A stretch of 64,000 nt of DNA, from assembly GCA_052400625.1 (NCBI GenBank), contig JBQTGH010000006.1. The stretch is one strand, 5' to 3'. Under the pieces are notes generated by a model, which saw nothing but the letters and a program-made list of their open reading frames with translations, searched no databases and was not told the origin of the DNA. The position numbers and the translations under genes were made by a program. Origin of the DNA: Thermophagus sp052400625 (GTDB lineage: Bacteria > Bacteroidota > Bacteroidia > Bacteroidales > Marinilabiliaceae). The number at the start of each line of letters is the position of its first letter. Position 1 is the first letter of the stretch. This document shows positions 21,501-30,120 of this stretch, in pieces.

Positions 21501-22833
21501 TGATGGTGTTAAGGTTGAAGGCGATAATATTTCCTGGGATATAGATGCCAGTGGAACCTACTATATTAGAATTTCCACCAAAGGGAATATTTGTGAGGCG
21601 GAATATGGAAAAATAGATATTGCAGTCTCTAGTGCCATCGTTCCACCGAATATTTCCAGCGATGAAATCCTTTATTGTCCGGAGAGCACGGATCTGGCAA
21701 CCATTATTGTGGGCAACACTTCTGCTGCGTATGGTTATTATTTGTATCGATCTGATGATACGAGCAACTATTTGAAACGTCAATTTGGTGAATCGGGGTT
21801 TGTGAGCTTCGAAAATATGGGTGAGGGAGATTATGTGATTCAAGCTGTTGATTTAGTTTCCGGTTGTTTCTCCGAATTTGATACCGTCACAATTGGCACC
21901 TATCCGACTCCTCCGGTAGGTGAGATGAAGGAAATTATTAGTAACCTTGGGGTGGCGTCTGAAAAAACCGAATACCTAAGCGACGAAGGGTTAAAGATTG
22001 ATGTTATTGTCAGTGCACTGTATAGTGATATGGAGTATTTTCTGGTAAATGAAAACACCGGAACCAGCGTTCAACTTAATCCAAGTGAAACCTCTGTTGT
22101 TGTTACTGAACCCGGAGATTATAAATTGTATGTCAGGTATTCTTCGGGATTATGTGAACCAGTGGTATATAATGGTGTGCTTCATGTATTGAACGATATG
22201 TTTGAAGCTGATTCTGCCTACATTTATCTCAATGAAGGTGAAGTTTCCGATACCGTTACGGTTAAAGTTAGGAATCAAGCTTCCATTGATGTTGGCAATT
22301 TATCTTTCTTTTTTGCTGTTAATGGTTCCACCTACTATGAGGATGAATTTGGAGAAATCACTATTGATGCTTCAACCGGATTAGTAGAATTTACTAAGTC
22401 TCCTTCCTTCTTCGGTGGTGATACCATTGTATATCGTGTCGAAAACATTGTAGAACCCAGTAGATGGGATCAGGATACCATATTTGTTTATGTGGGGAAT
22501 AAGGATATTACTAAAGATCGATCTATTTTTATTCCCAATGCATTTTCACCCAATGGAGATGGCTTGAATGATTATTTTGTGATTTCCTCGAACCGGTCAA
22601 CGACAGAAGAAAGTACCTTGGAAGTTTTCAACAGGTGGGGAACGTTGGTTTATCGGTCTAAAGGAAAGATTTATGAAAATGACTGGGATGGGAAATCTAA
22701 TAATTCCAATATGGTTTCTATAGGTAACGATTTACCCAATGGTGTCTACTTTTATGTGTATACCATTAGGGCCAATGTGGAGGATAAAACCGTCATTAAG
22801 AAATTCAACGGTTTTGTAGAGCTTCGCCGCTAA
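15519..22833 (+). CDS. Giant SprB-repeat surface protein with a type B T9SS sorting domain (interrupted by an assembly gap)
   Basis: A secreted adhesin-like protein of about 2435 residues. It starts with a signal peptide (SFVLLLTCLFFFSGSGLFGQ; ATG at 15519 or 15528), then an N-terminal unique region, nine SprB-type repeats of about 84 residues (16512-18810), and about ten further Ig-like modules of roughly 110 residues with recurring CEDxxGV and GVxYxL motifs. The C-terminus from about 22520 is a gliding-motility-associated domain (IPNAFSPNGDGLNDYF, then VFNRWGTLVY and NDWDG). That domain is the type B signal for the type IX secretion system and usually needs a PorP/SprF partner, encoded directly downstream. 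The frame changes across a run of N at 16865-16959, which I attribute to a misestimated gap length and not to a real frameshift. Whether the cell glides cannot be told from this. Confidence 0.9.
16512..18810 (+). repeat. Nine SprB-type repeats, about 252-255 bp each
   Basis: Each unit has the pattern NENPxIDxxSNxGPVCEG, then SVSGGxGPYxYxWSGPxGF, an NAGxYxVxVTDANGC block and a short strand. Units 2 and 3, either side of the gap, are almost identical at the DNA level over more than 80 bases. Unit 7 is strongly diverged. In unit 9 the first cysteine of GPVCEG is phenylalanine while the later NGC cysteine remains, so any disulfide within that unit is lost. Confidence 0.85.
16865..16959. other. 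Assembly gap of 95 N inside a repeat
   Basis: The gap falls within SprB repeat unit 2. By aligning with unit 3, the missing segment should be 88 bases, which would also restore the reading frame; 95 bases does not. Near-identical flanking repeats explain why the assembly broke here. One or more whole repeat units could also be missing. Confidence 0.9.
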
Positions 22834-22835
22834 TA

Positions 22836-23807
22836 ATGCGAATTAATCTATACCCTATGATAATGAATATGAGTTTTAATAAGATAGGATTATTTGTTTT
22901 GATGTTGATTTTAGGGTATTCCCTAAAAGCCCAGGATCAATATCAGTTTAATCATTATATTGCCAATCAAGGGCTTTTGAATCCGGCCTACAATGGTACC
23001 CGGGATATCATTAGCGGATTGTTAATTCATCGTAGCCAATGGCTGGGGATGGAAGGTGCGCCGATGAACCAGGCCTTGAATATTCATAGTCCCATTGAGG
23101 AGACCAATTTGGGCGTTGGGTTGGTGCTCGTTAATGATCATATAGGGTTTAGCAATACTTTTGATGCTTTTGCTGCAGCATCCTATAAAATCCAACTTGA
23201 CCGAAGAAAGCGATTTCTCTCTTTAGGTTTGCAGGCAGGTGTCAGTTCCCTTGTGCATGATGGCACCAAAGCTGAAGTAGGAGATCCTAACGATCCGGTT
23301 TTTGAAAGTAAGGAATCCAAAATGATATTCAATGTGGGATTTGGGGCGTACTTCTATTCGGATACCTATTTTGCCGGTTTTTCCGTGCCTAAAATCTTTA
23401 GCAACCAGTTCGATGAAGATCCGGAGGTGAATGACTTCAAGAATACGCTTGATTTAAAAAATATGCATTCCTACCTTTATGGCGGTTATGTTTTTGAGAT
23501 GGAGAAGGTAAAAATTAAGCCAACCATGTTGATTAAGTATGTTTATGGGGCTCCTTTACAGTTTGATATCTCCGGGAATGTACTGTTTATGGATCGCCTC
23601 TGGTTGGGGTTATCGTATAGAACCATTTCCGATATGGTTTTCCTTTGTGAGTATGCCATCAATAATCGATTTACGGTGCGATATTCATTCGATTATCCGA
23701 TCAGTGAATTGAACCAGTTTAATAATTACGGAACACATGAAATAAGTTTGCAGTTTGATTTTTCGTTTACTGGAAGGCCCGGGATGCGTTCCATTCGATA
23801 TTTTTAA
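22836..23807 (+). CDS. PorP/SprF-family type IX secretion membrane protein
   Basis: Outer-membrane beta-barrel of the PorP/SprF family, about 320 residues. The signal peptide (KIGLFVLMLILGYSLKAQ) is followed by the family opening QYQFNHYIANQGLLNPAYNG, an SQWLGMEGAP block and amphipathic strands to the end. SprF is needed for SprB secretion in Flavobacterium, and such genes sit beside type B cargo genes, as here: it starts two bases after the adhesin stop. ATGs at 22836, 22857, 22863 and 22869 are all possible starts, the later ones giving a more usual signal peptide. Confidence 0.88.
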   Translation: MRINLYPMIMNMSFNKIGLFVLMLILGYSLKAQDQYQFNHYIANQGLLNPAYNGTRDIISGLLIHRSQWLGMEGAPMNQALNIHSPIEETNLGVGLVLVNDHIGFSNTFDAFAAASYKIQLDRRKRFLSLGLQAGVSSLVHDGTKAEVGDPNDPVFESKESKMIFNVGFGAYFYSDTYFAGFSVPKIFSNQFDEDPEVNDFKNTLDLKNMHSYLYGGYVFEMEKVKIKPTMLIKYVYGAPLQFDISGNVLFMDRLWLGLSYRTISDMVFLCEYAINNRFTVRYSFDYPISELNQFNNYGTHEISLQFDFSFTGRPGMRSIRYF

Positions 23808-23843
23808 TCTGTTCCTTATCTACCATTTGGAAAATTTTGCCGT

Positions 23844-25943
23844 ATGAAGCTAAGTAAAATAATATCTCTCATTGCCTTTGTTCTTCTTTCTGCTTCGATG
23901 GTTATGGGGCAGAGCCGAACCTTAAGAAAGGGTGATAAGTTCTTCAATGACGAAGAATATTTTAAGGCTCTGCAATACTATGAACAAGCAAAGAATTCAG
24001 GTGAGGAACTGTCCATTGACGTTCAAAGACGAATTGCTCATTGCTATTATTATTTGAATGATATTGAGCAGGCATTTGTGGCTTTTGATGAACTCAAAGG
24101 AAAACTCCTTCCGGAAGATTTGGTGAATTATGCATTATCTGCTCATAAAAACGGGTTTTATCAGCGTGCCATCGATCTGTATCGTAAAACCAAGCAGTAC
24201 AACGTGGGAAACCAAACACAGATAAAAAAGCTGATGGAATCGTGTGTGTGGGCACTTGAAAATGATGAGTATAATCCCAACTACTACGTGAACCCATCCA
24301 CCCTTTTAACTTTTGGACAGTCTTTTGGTATTCAATACTATAAAGACGGAGTGGTTTATTCATCTTCTTCGGGAGATGATGATGGACGCAATGTTGATCG
24401 ATATGGAAAAGAGTTTCTGAACCTGTACTATTCCGAGTTGGATGAGAATGGAAAGATTGGAAAGAAGAGACTGTTTGATGAAAAAATGGTTTTTGACTAT
24501 CATGTGGGGGCCATTTCCTTTACTTCCGACCAAAAAACAATGTATTATACCCGGTCTGTAAGAATCGCCGGTGGGCAAAGTAGAATTAAGATTTTCTCCG
24601 TTGAATTTGATGGTGAGCATTGGATCAATGAAAAAGTTTTGCCCATCAATAGTAACGATTACGATTGTGCCTATCCCGCCGTGACGCCCGACGATCGTTA
24701 TTTGGTGTTTGCCTCCAATATGAAGGGTGGATACGGTGGTACCGACCTGTATGTGGCAGAACGGTATGATGATGGGCGTTTTGGTCAACCTAAAAATCTG
24801 GGTTCCAGAATTAATACTTTTGGAGATGAGCGATTCCCCTTTGTGAGTAAAGATTATGTCTTATATTACAGTAGTGACGGTATGCAGGGATTTGGTGGAC
24901 TCGATATTTACAAAGCAGAGAAAAGAGGTGAGGCCTCTTGGGACAATCCGCTTAATATGATGAAACCCTTTAACTCCAATAAGGACGATTTTGGGTATGT
25001 CATCGATCCCAACAATTCGGACCGGGGGTTCTTGTCTTCCAACCGGATTAGTAGTGGGGATGATGTTATTTTTTATGTGGAGCCACGCAGCGCCCAACAA
25101 GAAACGCCAAGTAACGAAGACGAAGATATGGTTCCCATGGGGGGGCTGTTGTACGATGAGCAAGGTACGGTGGAACCAGAAGAGATGCCGATGGCAGGGC
25201 TGGAGTATAATGAACCGCAACCGGAGCCGCAACCGGAACCCGAACCGGAGCCGGAGCCGGAACCCGATTTATCGGCATTTCCCGATGCTTTTTCGGCACG
25301 GATTACAAGTACCTATAACGGTAGTGCCATTGAAAATGCCATTATTGTGGTTAAGGACCATGGATCTGGACAATCCGTTGTGGAAGGAAATACCGATAGT
25401 AACGGAAGAGTACACCTTATTCTCCCCGATGAGTTTAGGAAAGAAGGACAGTCTTTTGAAATTGAGGTTAGTAAGGGGGATGATTATAAACGGAAAAGTA
25501 TGATTGTTGACATCATGGAGCTGGAAACCATTGCTAAAAACGGAATTGCCCTTACTCCTGTGTTTGATGATGTGGTATTGGATGATATAGGAACCATGAT
25601 TATTCCTTATCGCGGCGATGAAATTACCGACCAGGGAATTAAAGTGTTGGAACAGTTGGCTGCCTATTTGCAAAATAATCCGAATGTCGTTGTGAAATTG
25701 AATGCACATACCGATGCACGAGGTAGTAAATACAATAATTTGCAGGTTTCTCAAAATGTGGCGGAAAAGGCCAAAAACTATCTGACCAAGTTAGGAATAG
25801 GCGAGAAAAATGTGATCCCTCGTGGCTACGGTGAAAGATATTTAGTCAATAAGTGTTCGCGCGGGAAATTATGTGATGAAAGCGAACATCTGAAAAACAG
25901 GAGAATTGAAGTTGTTGTATGGAAAAAGTTAGGGCAAAACTAA
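23844..25943 (+). CDS. PorE-like OmpA-family protein (TPR, PD40, regulatory-like and OmpA domains)
   Basis: A 699-residue envelope protein with the plan of Porphyromonas PorE: signal peptide, TPR repeats (about residues 25-130), a PD40/WD40-like propeller (about 190-395; SFTSDQKTMYYTRS and YLVFASNMKGGYGGTDLYVA), a Pro-Glu linker (about 455-473), a carboxypeptidase-regulatory-like domain (about 480-560) and a C-terminal OmpA domain. Such proteins tie the T9SS to peptidoglycan. The OmpA domain keeps the aspartate of HTDARG, but the usual SxxRA arginine appears as valine (VSQNVAEKA), so peptidoglycan binding may be altered. It follows the PorP/SprF gene by 36 bases. Confidence 0.88.
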   Translation: MKLSKIISLIAFVLLSASMVMGQSRTLRKGDKFFNDEEYFKALQYYEQAKNSGEELSIDVQRRIAHCYYYLNDIEQAFVAFDELKGKLLPEDLVNYALSAHKNGFYQRAIDLYRKTKQYNVGNQTQIKKLMESCVWALENDEYNPNYYVNPSTLLTFGQSFGIQYYKDGVVYSSSSGDDDGRNVDRYGKEFLNLYYSELDENGKIGKKRLFDEKMVFDYHVGAISFTSDQKTMYYTRSVRIAGGQSRIKIFSVEFDGEHWINEKVLPINSNDYDCAYPAVTPDDRYLVFASNMKGGYGGTDLYVAERYDDGRFGQPKNLGSRINTFGDERFPFVSKDYVLYYSSDGMQGFGGLDIYKAEKRGEASWDNPLNMMKPFNSNKDDFGYVIDPNNSDRGFLSSNRISSGDDVIFYVEPRSAQQETPSNEDEDMVPMGGLLYDEQGTVEPEEMPMAGLEYNEPQPEPQPEPEPEPEPEPDLSAFPDAFSARITSTYNGSAIENAIIVVKDHGSGQSVVEGNTDSNGRVHLILPDEFRKEGQSFEIEVSKGDDYKRKSMIVDIMELETIAKNGIALTPVFDDVVLDDIGTMIIPYRGDEITDQGIKVLEQLAAYLQNNPNVVVKLNAHTDARGSKYNNLQVSQNVAEKAKNYLTKLGIGEKNVIPRGYGERYLVNKCSRGKLCDESEHLKNRRIEVVVWKKLGQN

Positions 25944-25971
25944 CGTGAACCGAAATATTAGAAGGTGAAAC

Positions 25972-26601
25972 ATGGTTAAATTGATCAGATACTTTATTTT
26001 AGGAACAGTTTTGTTGATGCAAGCCTTTACCGGAAAGGTTGCTGCTGATAAGCTGGCCCATTTGCGGTCGTCCAAAAAAATTGTGGCGGTGAAGAACATT
26101 TCTGCGCCCTATTTTGCCATCCAAATTCTTGCGTTGGAAAAACCTCCGCAAAATCCTTCATTCTTTAAAAATATTGATCAGGCCAATGAATATTATTGCA
26201 CGGATGGTTATGTGCGCTATACGGTAGGAACATTTTCGTCAAAAGAAGAAGCCAGACAGTATATTCCCAGAATTAAAGAATTGGGGTATACTCAATGTTT
26301 TGTGGTGGATATTCGCGATTATCGTTTGAAGAACGGAGGGGGAACATCGAGTGTAGTGACCAATCGAAATACCATTTATACGGTTCAGCTGGCAGCTTAC
26401 AGATATCCAGTTTATACCTCCGAGTTTGAGGAATTTGATGATGTCATGGAGTTTTATCCGAACGACAAAATTTACCGATACACAGTAGGTGCTTTTTCTG
26501 GCGAGGAAGCGATCCGTGAATTGAATAGAATTAAAGCCATGGGGTATCCCAAGGCCTATTTGGTTCCGTTGGAAAAATACGAACCTTTCAGGATTGAGTA
26601 A
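25972..26601 (+). CDS. Secreted protein with two SPOR-like repeats
   Basis: A 209-residue protein with an N-terminal hydrophobic signal or anchor (YFILGTVLLMQAFTGKVAA) and two internal repeats of about 75 residues. Each opens with a YxVQL/FAIQIL strand and ends with a YTVGxFSxxEEAxx-x-I-K-GY block, the pattern of sporulation-related (SPOR) peptidoglycan-binding domains. The assignment is by pattern only. It is the last gene of the T9SS operon, 28 bases after the PorE-like gene, and is followed by a terminator. A second cell-wall-binding candidate in the operon would fit an anchoring role. Confidence 0.7.
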   Translation: MVKLIRYFILGTVLLMQAFTGKVAADKLAHLRSSKKIVAVKNISAPYFAIQILALEKPPQNPSFFKNIDQANEYYCTDGYVRYTVGTFSSKEEARQYIPRIKELGYTQCFVVDIRDYRLKNGGGTSSVVTNRNTIYTVQLAAYRYPVYTSEFEEFDDVMEFYPNDKIYRYTVGAFSGEEAIRELNRIKAMGYPKAYLVPLEKYEPFRIE

Positions 26602-26684
26602 TAAGTTGTCCAATCCGGATTGGCGCTAAAATTTTTCTCGATTGGCTCCTGGAAGTGTCGTTTCGTTGGCACGAGGATATGCAT

Positions 26685-26719
26685 AACATGAATGTCTTGT
26701 TGAGGCTTTCATGTTTTTT
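26685..26719 (+). terminator. Terminator of the T9SS cargo operon
   Basis: An 8-bp perfect stem (26685-26692 with 26708-26715) is followed by a T run to 26719. It lies about 85 bases after the SPOR-like gene. Confidence 0.65.
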
Positions 26720-26722
26720 GTT

Positions 26723-26730
26723 TACGTTTG
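26723..26730 (+). promoter_or_regulatory. Candidate promoter of rnpB
   Basis: TACGTTTG matches TAnnTTTG just after the terminator. A TTG at 26697-26699 is the only -33 candidate, with a spacer of about 23 bases. Initiation here would give a precursor leader of roughly 60 bases before the mature RNA. Confidence 0.4.
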
Positions 26731-26795
26731 TAGTTGCATTAACGGAAAATGACGTATTATACGGATAATTTCAATTTTTAATTTTTTGCAGCAAA

Positions 26796-27160
26796 ACAGC
26801 AAACCGGCCTGTCGCCCTTTTGGGGAGGAAAGTCCGGACAACGCAGAGCGCCGCGCTTCCTAACGGGAAGATGGCCGTGAGGTCATGCAGGTGTAACAGA
26901 AAATAACCGCCTTCGGGCAAGGGTGAAAAGGTGGGGTAAGAGCCCACCGGTTCGGGTGGTAACATTCGAAGCCGTACACCCCGCGGGTTGCAAGACCATG
27001 TATATCCCGGTTCCTTTCAGGTACGGGGTTGCTCGCTCCGGTTTCACGCAGTGAAAGCCGGGAAGGGTAGGTCGCTAAAGAGGGTAGGTGACTGCTCTCG
27101 TAGATTAATGGCAGGCATCCTGGCAACAGGATACAGAATCCGGCTTACAGGTTTGCTGTT
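26796..27160 (+). ncRNA. rnpB: RNase P RNA
   Basis: Catalytic RNA that matures tRNA 5' ends. The conserved core is present: GAGGAAAGTCCGGAC near 26825, the AGAGCCCACCG region near 26940, and the 3' ATACAGAATCCGGCTTA block near 27131. The ends pair as helix P1: ten bases at 26796-26805 are perfectly complementary to 27150-27159, and the pairing can extend by three A-T pairs on each side. A T-rich stretch follows at 27159-27170, so P1 may also act as the terminator. The next gene starts only about 13 bases beyond. Confidence 0.95.
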
Positions 27161-27172
27161 TTTATTTTTTTC

Positions 27173-28480
27173 ATGAAACGACAACTAGAACAAATAAGGG
27201 TTTTTCTCTTAGAAGACATTTGGCGGATCCGTCCCGACGAAACCAGTAAACGTCAGTTCTGGTTGATCCGCTTCTTACGTATTTTTTCTCTGGCCATTCG
27301 CAGGTTTGTGGTGGATCAGTGTCAAATCAAAGCTTCGGCACTCACTTTCTTCTCACTTCTTTCAGTGGTTCCCTTGGTCGCTATGGCTTTTGGGATTGCC
27401 AAAGGTTTTGGCTTCAGAGAGGCGCTGGAGCAAGAGCTTCAACAGCGCCTGGTGGGACATGAAGAGGTGGTTCGATGGATTGAAGAATTTGCCCTGGATT
27501 ATCTGGACAATGCTAAAGGGGGCATGATTGCCGGTGTCGGATTCGGCATTTTGCTGTTCTTGGTGATGCGATTGATGAACAGCATCGAAGAATCGTTTAA
27601 CGACATTTGGGATGTAAAAAAATCACGTTCCATACTTCGAAAATTTAGCGATTACGTATCCCTGGTATTGGTGGGGATTCTTTTGCTGGTGACATCGGGA
27701 AGTGTGGTGGTTTTTATTGCCAATCAGATGCGCGATTTGGGGGTTGTGAGCTATGCCAGTGGCTTTTTGGTTTGGGTGGCGCCATACCTGTTGGTTTGGA
27801 TCGTCTTTTCTTTGTTCTTTATGATAATGCCCAATACCAGAGTGAAGCCGATTTCAGCTCTCTTTGGGGGCTTTATTTCCGGAATTCTCTTCCTGGGAAT
27901 ACAATATGGCTATATCTATTTTCAGGTCGGTGTTTCGCGCTATAATGCCATTTATGGTAGTTTCGCGGCACTCCCTCTTTTCCTGATCTGGATGCAGACC
28001 AGCTGGAACATTGTTTTGTTTGGAGCAGAACTGGCTTTTGCCCATCAGAATGAGCGCAGCTTTGAATTTGAAGTGGATACCAAAAAAATGAGTATCTATG
28101 CCCAGAAGCTGGTGAGTATCCTCATGGTACGCGAAGTGGTGAAGGCCTTTGCGCTTAAAGAAAAACCTTTTTCAGTTTCTGATTTGGCCGAAAAATTGAA
28201 GCTTCCCATCAGGTTGGTTAACGACCTTGTTTACAAACTCTTTGATTGTGGCGTTTTGGTTGAAATCGGCGCCGATTCCAAAGATGATATTGTGGTGTTG
28301 CCCGCCTATGATATTAGTAAAATGACCATTGCCAACGTACTTCATCAGATTGAACATACCGGTTATTCGGAAACCATTTTGGAAAGAACCGATGCCGTGG
28401 ATTTGGTCAGTACCCGCTTTGATGGCTTTGAGAAAATCATGGCTTCCTCGCCAGATAATATCCTTTTGAAAGATATATAG
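27173..28480 (+). CDS. YihY/BrkB-family membrane protein
   Basis: A 435-residue inner-membrane protein of the YihY (formerly RNase BN, virulence factor BrkB) family; transport function is suspected but unproven. Typical blocks are IKASALTFFSLLSVVPLVAMAFGIAKGFG and LMNSIEESFNDIW, then four to five further membrane helices (LVLVGILLLVTSG, YLLVWIVFSLFFMI, ALFGGFISGILFLGIQYGYI). The C-terminal 130 residues are a soluble winged-helix-like extension (FSVSDLAEKLKLPIRLVNDL) common in Bacteroidota members. The start at 27173 matches homologues and leaves almost no space after rnpB. Confidence 0.88.
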   Translation: MKRQLEQIRVFLLEDIWRIRPDETSKRQFWLIRFLRIFSLAIRRFVVDQCQIKASALTFFSLLSVVPLVAMAFGIAKGFGFREALEQELQQRLVGHEEVVRWIEEFALDYLDNAKGGMIAGVGFGILLFLVMRLMNSIEESFNDIWDVKKSRSILRKFSDYVSLVLVGILLLVTSGSVVVFIANQMRDLGVVSYASGFLVWVAPYLLVWIVFSLFFMIMPNTRVKPISALFGGFISGILFLGIQYGYIYFQVGVSRYNAIYGSFAALPLFLIWMQTSWNIVLFGAELAFAHQNERSFEFEVDTKKMSIYAQKLVSILMVREVVKAFALKEKPFSVSDLAEKLKLPIRLVNDLVYKLFDCGVLVEIGADSKDDIVVLPAYDISKMTIANVLHQIEHTGYSETILERTDAVDLVSTRFDGFEKIMASSPDNILLKDI

Positions 28481-28704
28481 GGCTGTTTTACGTCCTCTTT
28501 TGTGTTTCTTTTAGTTGATATGGCCTTTTTATGGTTTTGTGTGAGCGGCGTGAATACTTCCTCAATATAGCCTGTTTTATGTATTTTTAGACGATGGCAA
28601 TCAAAAAGGGTCTTTGCTTCTTTCAGCATATAGAAGAAAGGAGACATCAATCAATTTTCAGAACTATTTTACCGATGTGTTTTTTCTTTACAAAAGCCTG
28701 CTTT

Positions 28705-28883
28705 GCTTAAACCCGAAAAATGCATTAGAAAATCTATTACGAATTAAAATTGCTGCCAATCAAGTCGCAAGCTAACTTGTTTCAATTCACCATAGCGGTG
28801 CTATGCCTCATTTCAACAAGTTCTTGATTGATTGCACTTTTAATTCTCACGACGCAATTCTAATGCATTTTTCGGGTTTAAGC
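28705..28883. repeat. Hairpin-forming dispersed repeat, copy 1 (26-bp perfect terminal inverted repeats)
   Basis: A 179-bp element whose outer 26 bases at each end (28705-28730 and 28858-28883) are perfect inverted repeats. The interior is also largely self-complementary and ends in a small central hairpin at 28788-28800. It has no coding frame of note. A diverged copy with the same order of blocks lies at 61318-61487. The form is that of a miniature inverted-repeat element or a REP/ERIC-like intergenic hairpin; no target-site duplication is obvious. Confidence 0.8.
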
Positions 28884-29045
28884 CGCTTGAATTATTTTAG
28901 GAAATTTTCGTCTCATGAAGGTTGGTTAATGATGCTGAGTGGTTTTAATGGTTTGGTTTTTGCCTCGTGTGTATTGTATTGATTTCCGGACCGTTTATTC
29001 TTTTCTATCGAAGATTTATTTTTCATCGTGATCCGCTCCCTAATT

Positions 29046-29205
29046 GATGCGCATCGAATTTGAAAATCATGCGCATCGTTTTGCAAAATGATGCGCATCA
29101 AAAAAAAAATGATGCGCATCAAATTTTTTTTGAACGCCATCATTTTAAAAATCATCCGCATCATTTTCCCAAAACATCCGCATCATTTTTTGAAACGTAC
29201 GCATA
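29046..29205. repeat. Array of eight 10-bp units at 21-22-bp spacing
   Basis: The palindrome GATGCGCATC or a close variant occurs at 29046, 29068, 29090, 29111, 29132, 29153, 29175 and 29196, each start 21 or 22 bases after the last. Units 1, 3 and 4 are exact, unit 2 differs by one base, and the rightmost units change to CATCCGCATC and CGTACGCATA. The spacers are almost pure A or T runs. It lies between the YihY gene and the lgt terminator. Confidence 0.8.
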
Positions 29206-29250
29206 AAAAATCCCTGTGCAGAGATCATTACGTTTCGTTGCACAGGGATT
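29205..29250 (-). terminator. Terminator of the secA-lgt unit
   Basis: A perfect 12-bp stem (29209-29220 with 29239-29250) with an 18-base loop is followed on the minus strand by six T (A run at 29205-29210 on the plus strand). It lies 33 bases after the lgt stop. Confidence 0.85.
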
Positions 29251-29282
29251 CAGTATTGTTAGTTGTGTATGATCTATTCCGT

Positions 29283-30095
29283 TTACTTTTTCACGGGAGG
29301 CCTTTTCAAGGCTTTGAAAAAGAAGTATAATCCGGCAAGAACAAAGGGGATACTCAATATTTGCCCCATATTAAGTGCCATTCCCTCTTCAAAGGCTTCC
29401 TGATTTTCCTTGACAAATTCGATGAAGAAACGGGATGTGAAGACACCTATAAGAAAAAGGCCGAAGAGAAGACCTCTTCTGAGACGTGCATCAGTTCTCC
29501 AGTAGAGGAACATCAAAACACCGAAGATGAGCAGATAGGACAACGCCTCATACATCTGGCTGGGATGTCTTGGCAATTCAGGATTTTCGACCGATGCCCT
29601 CAGGAATTGAAAGCCCCAGGGAAGGTCGGTAACGGTACCCACAATTTCGGAATTCATGAGATTTCCCGACCGGATAAAAACAGCGGCCAGTGCTACCGGC
29701 ACCACCAGACGGTCGAGAACCCACAGCATCGACTTCTTGGATACTCTTTTGGAAAAAAGGTAGATGGCAATGAGTATGCCGATGGCACCTCCGTGACTAG
29801 CCAGTCCGCCATGCCAAATGGCCAGGATTTCGCCCGGATGCTGCGAATAGTAGTCCCATCCGTAGAAAAGGACATGCCCTAAGCGGGCACCGATGACCGT
29901 TGCTAAAACCACATAGACAAAAAGTTTGTCGAGCCATTCTTCAGGGGCTTCCTCGCGCTTGAACATCTTCTCCATTATGTAATAGCCCAGCAGGAAGGCA
30001 ATGGCAAAAAACAGGCCGTAATAACGAACCGATAAAGGCCCCAGAGAAAAGATCTCCGGGTCCGGATTCCAGGTGATATAATTAAAAAGAACCAT
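29283..30095 (-). CDS. lgt: Prolipoprotein diacylglyceryl transferase
   Basis: Inner-membrane enzyme that moves diacylglycerol from phosphatidylglycerol onto the lipobox cysteine of prolipoproteins. About seven membrane helices are visible. Signature blocks are YYGLFFAIAFLLGYY, WHGGLASHGGAIG (residues 94-106) and the Lgt signature RSGNLMNSEIVG (142-153), plus RHPSQMYEAL and a C-terminal MGQILSIPF. At 270 residues it is a normal length. Its substrates in this window include the DUF4249 and DUF4848 lipoproteins. It starts 25 bases after secA ends. Confidence 0.96.
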   Translation of the reverse strand: MVLFNYITWNPDPEIFSLGPLSVRYYGLFFAIAFLLGYYIMEKMFKREEAPEEWLDKLFVYVVLATVIGARLGHVLFYGWDYYSQHPGEILAIWHGGLASHGGAIGILIAIYLFSKRVSKKSMLWVLDRLVVPVALAAVFIRSGNLMNSEIVGTVTDLPWGFQFLRASVENPELPRHPSQMYEALSYLLIFGVLMFLYWRTDARLRRGLLFGLFLIGVFTSRFFIEFVKENQEAFEEGMALNMGQILSIPFVLAGLYFFFKALKRPPVKK

Positions 30096-30120
30096 AAATC
30101 AGATTTATTTTTAGAAGCTA

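Noticed and set aside
21241..21843. 200-codon minus-strand frame
   Set aside because: Antisense to the giant adhesin; an accident of its codon use.
29046..29205. Possible CRISPR array
   Set aside because: Units are only 10 bp and palindromic, spacers are about 11-12 bp of A/T runs, and no cas genes are in the window.
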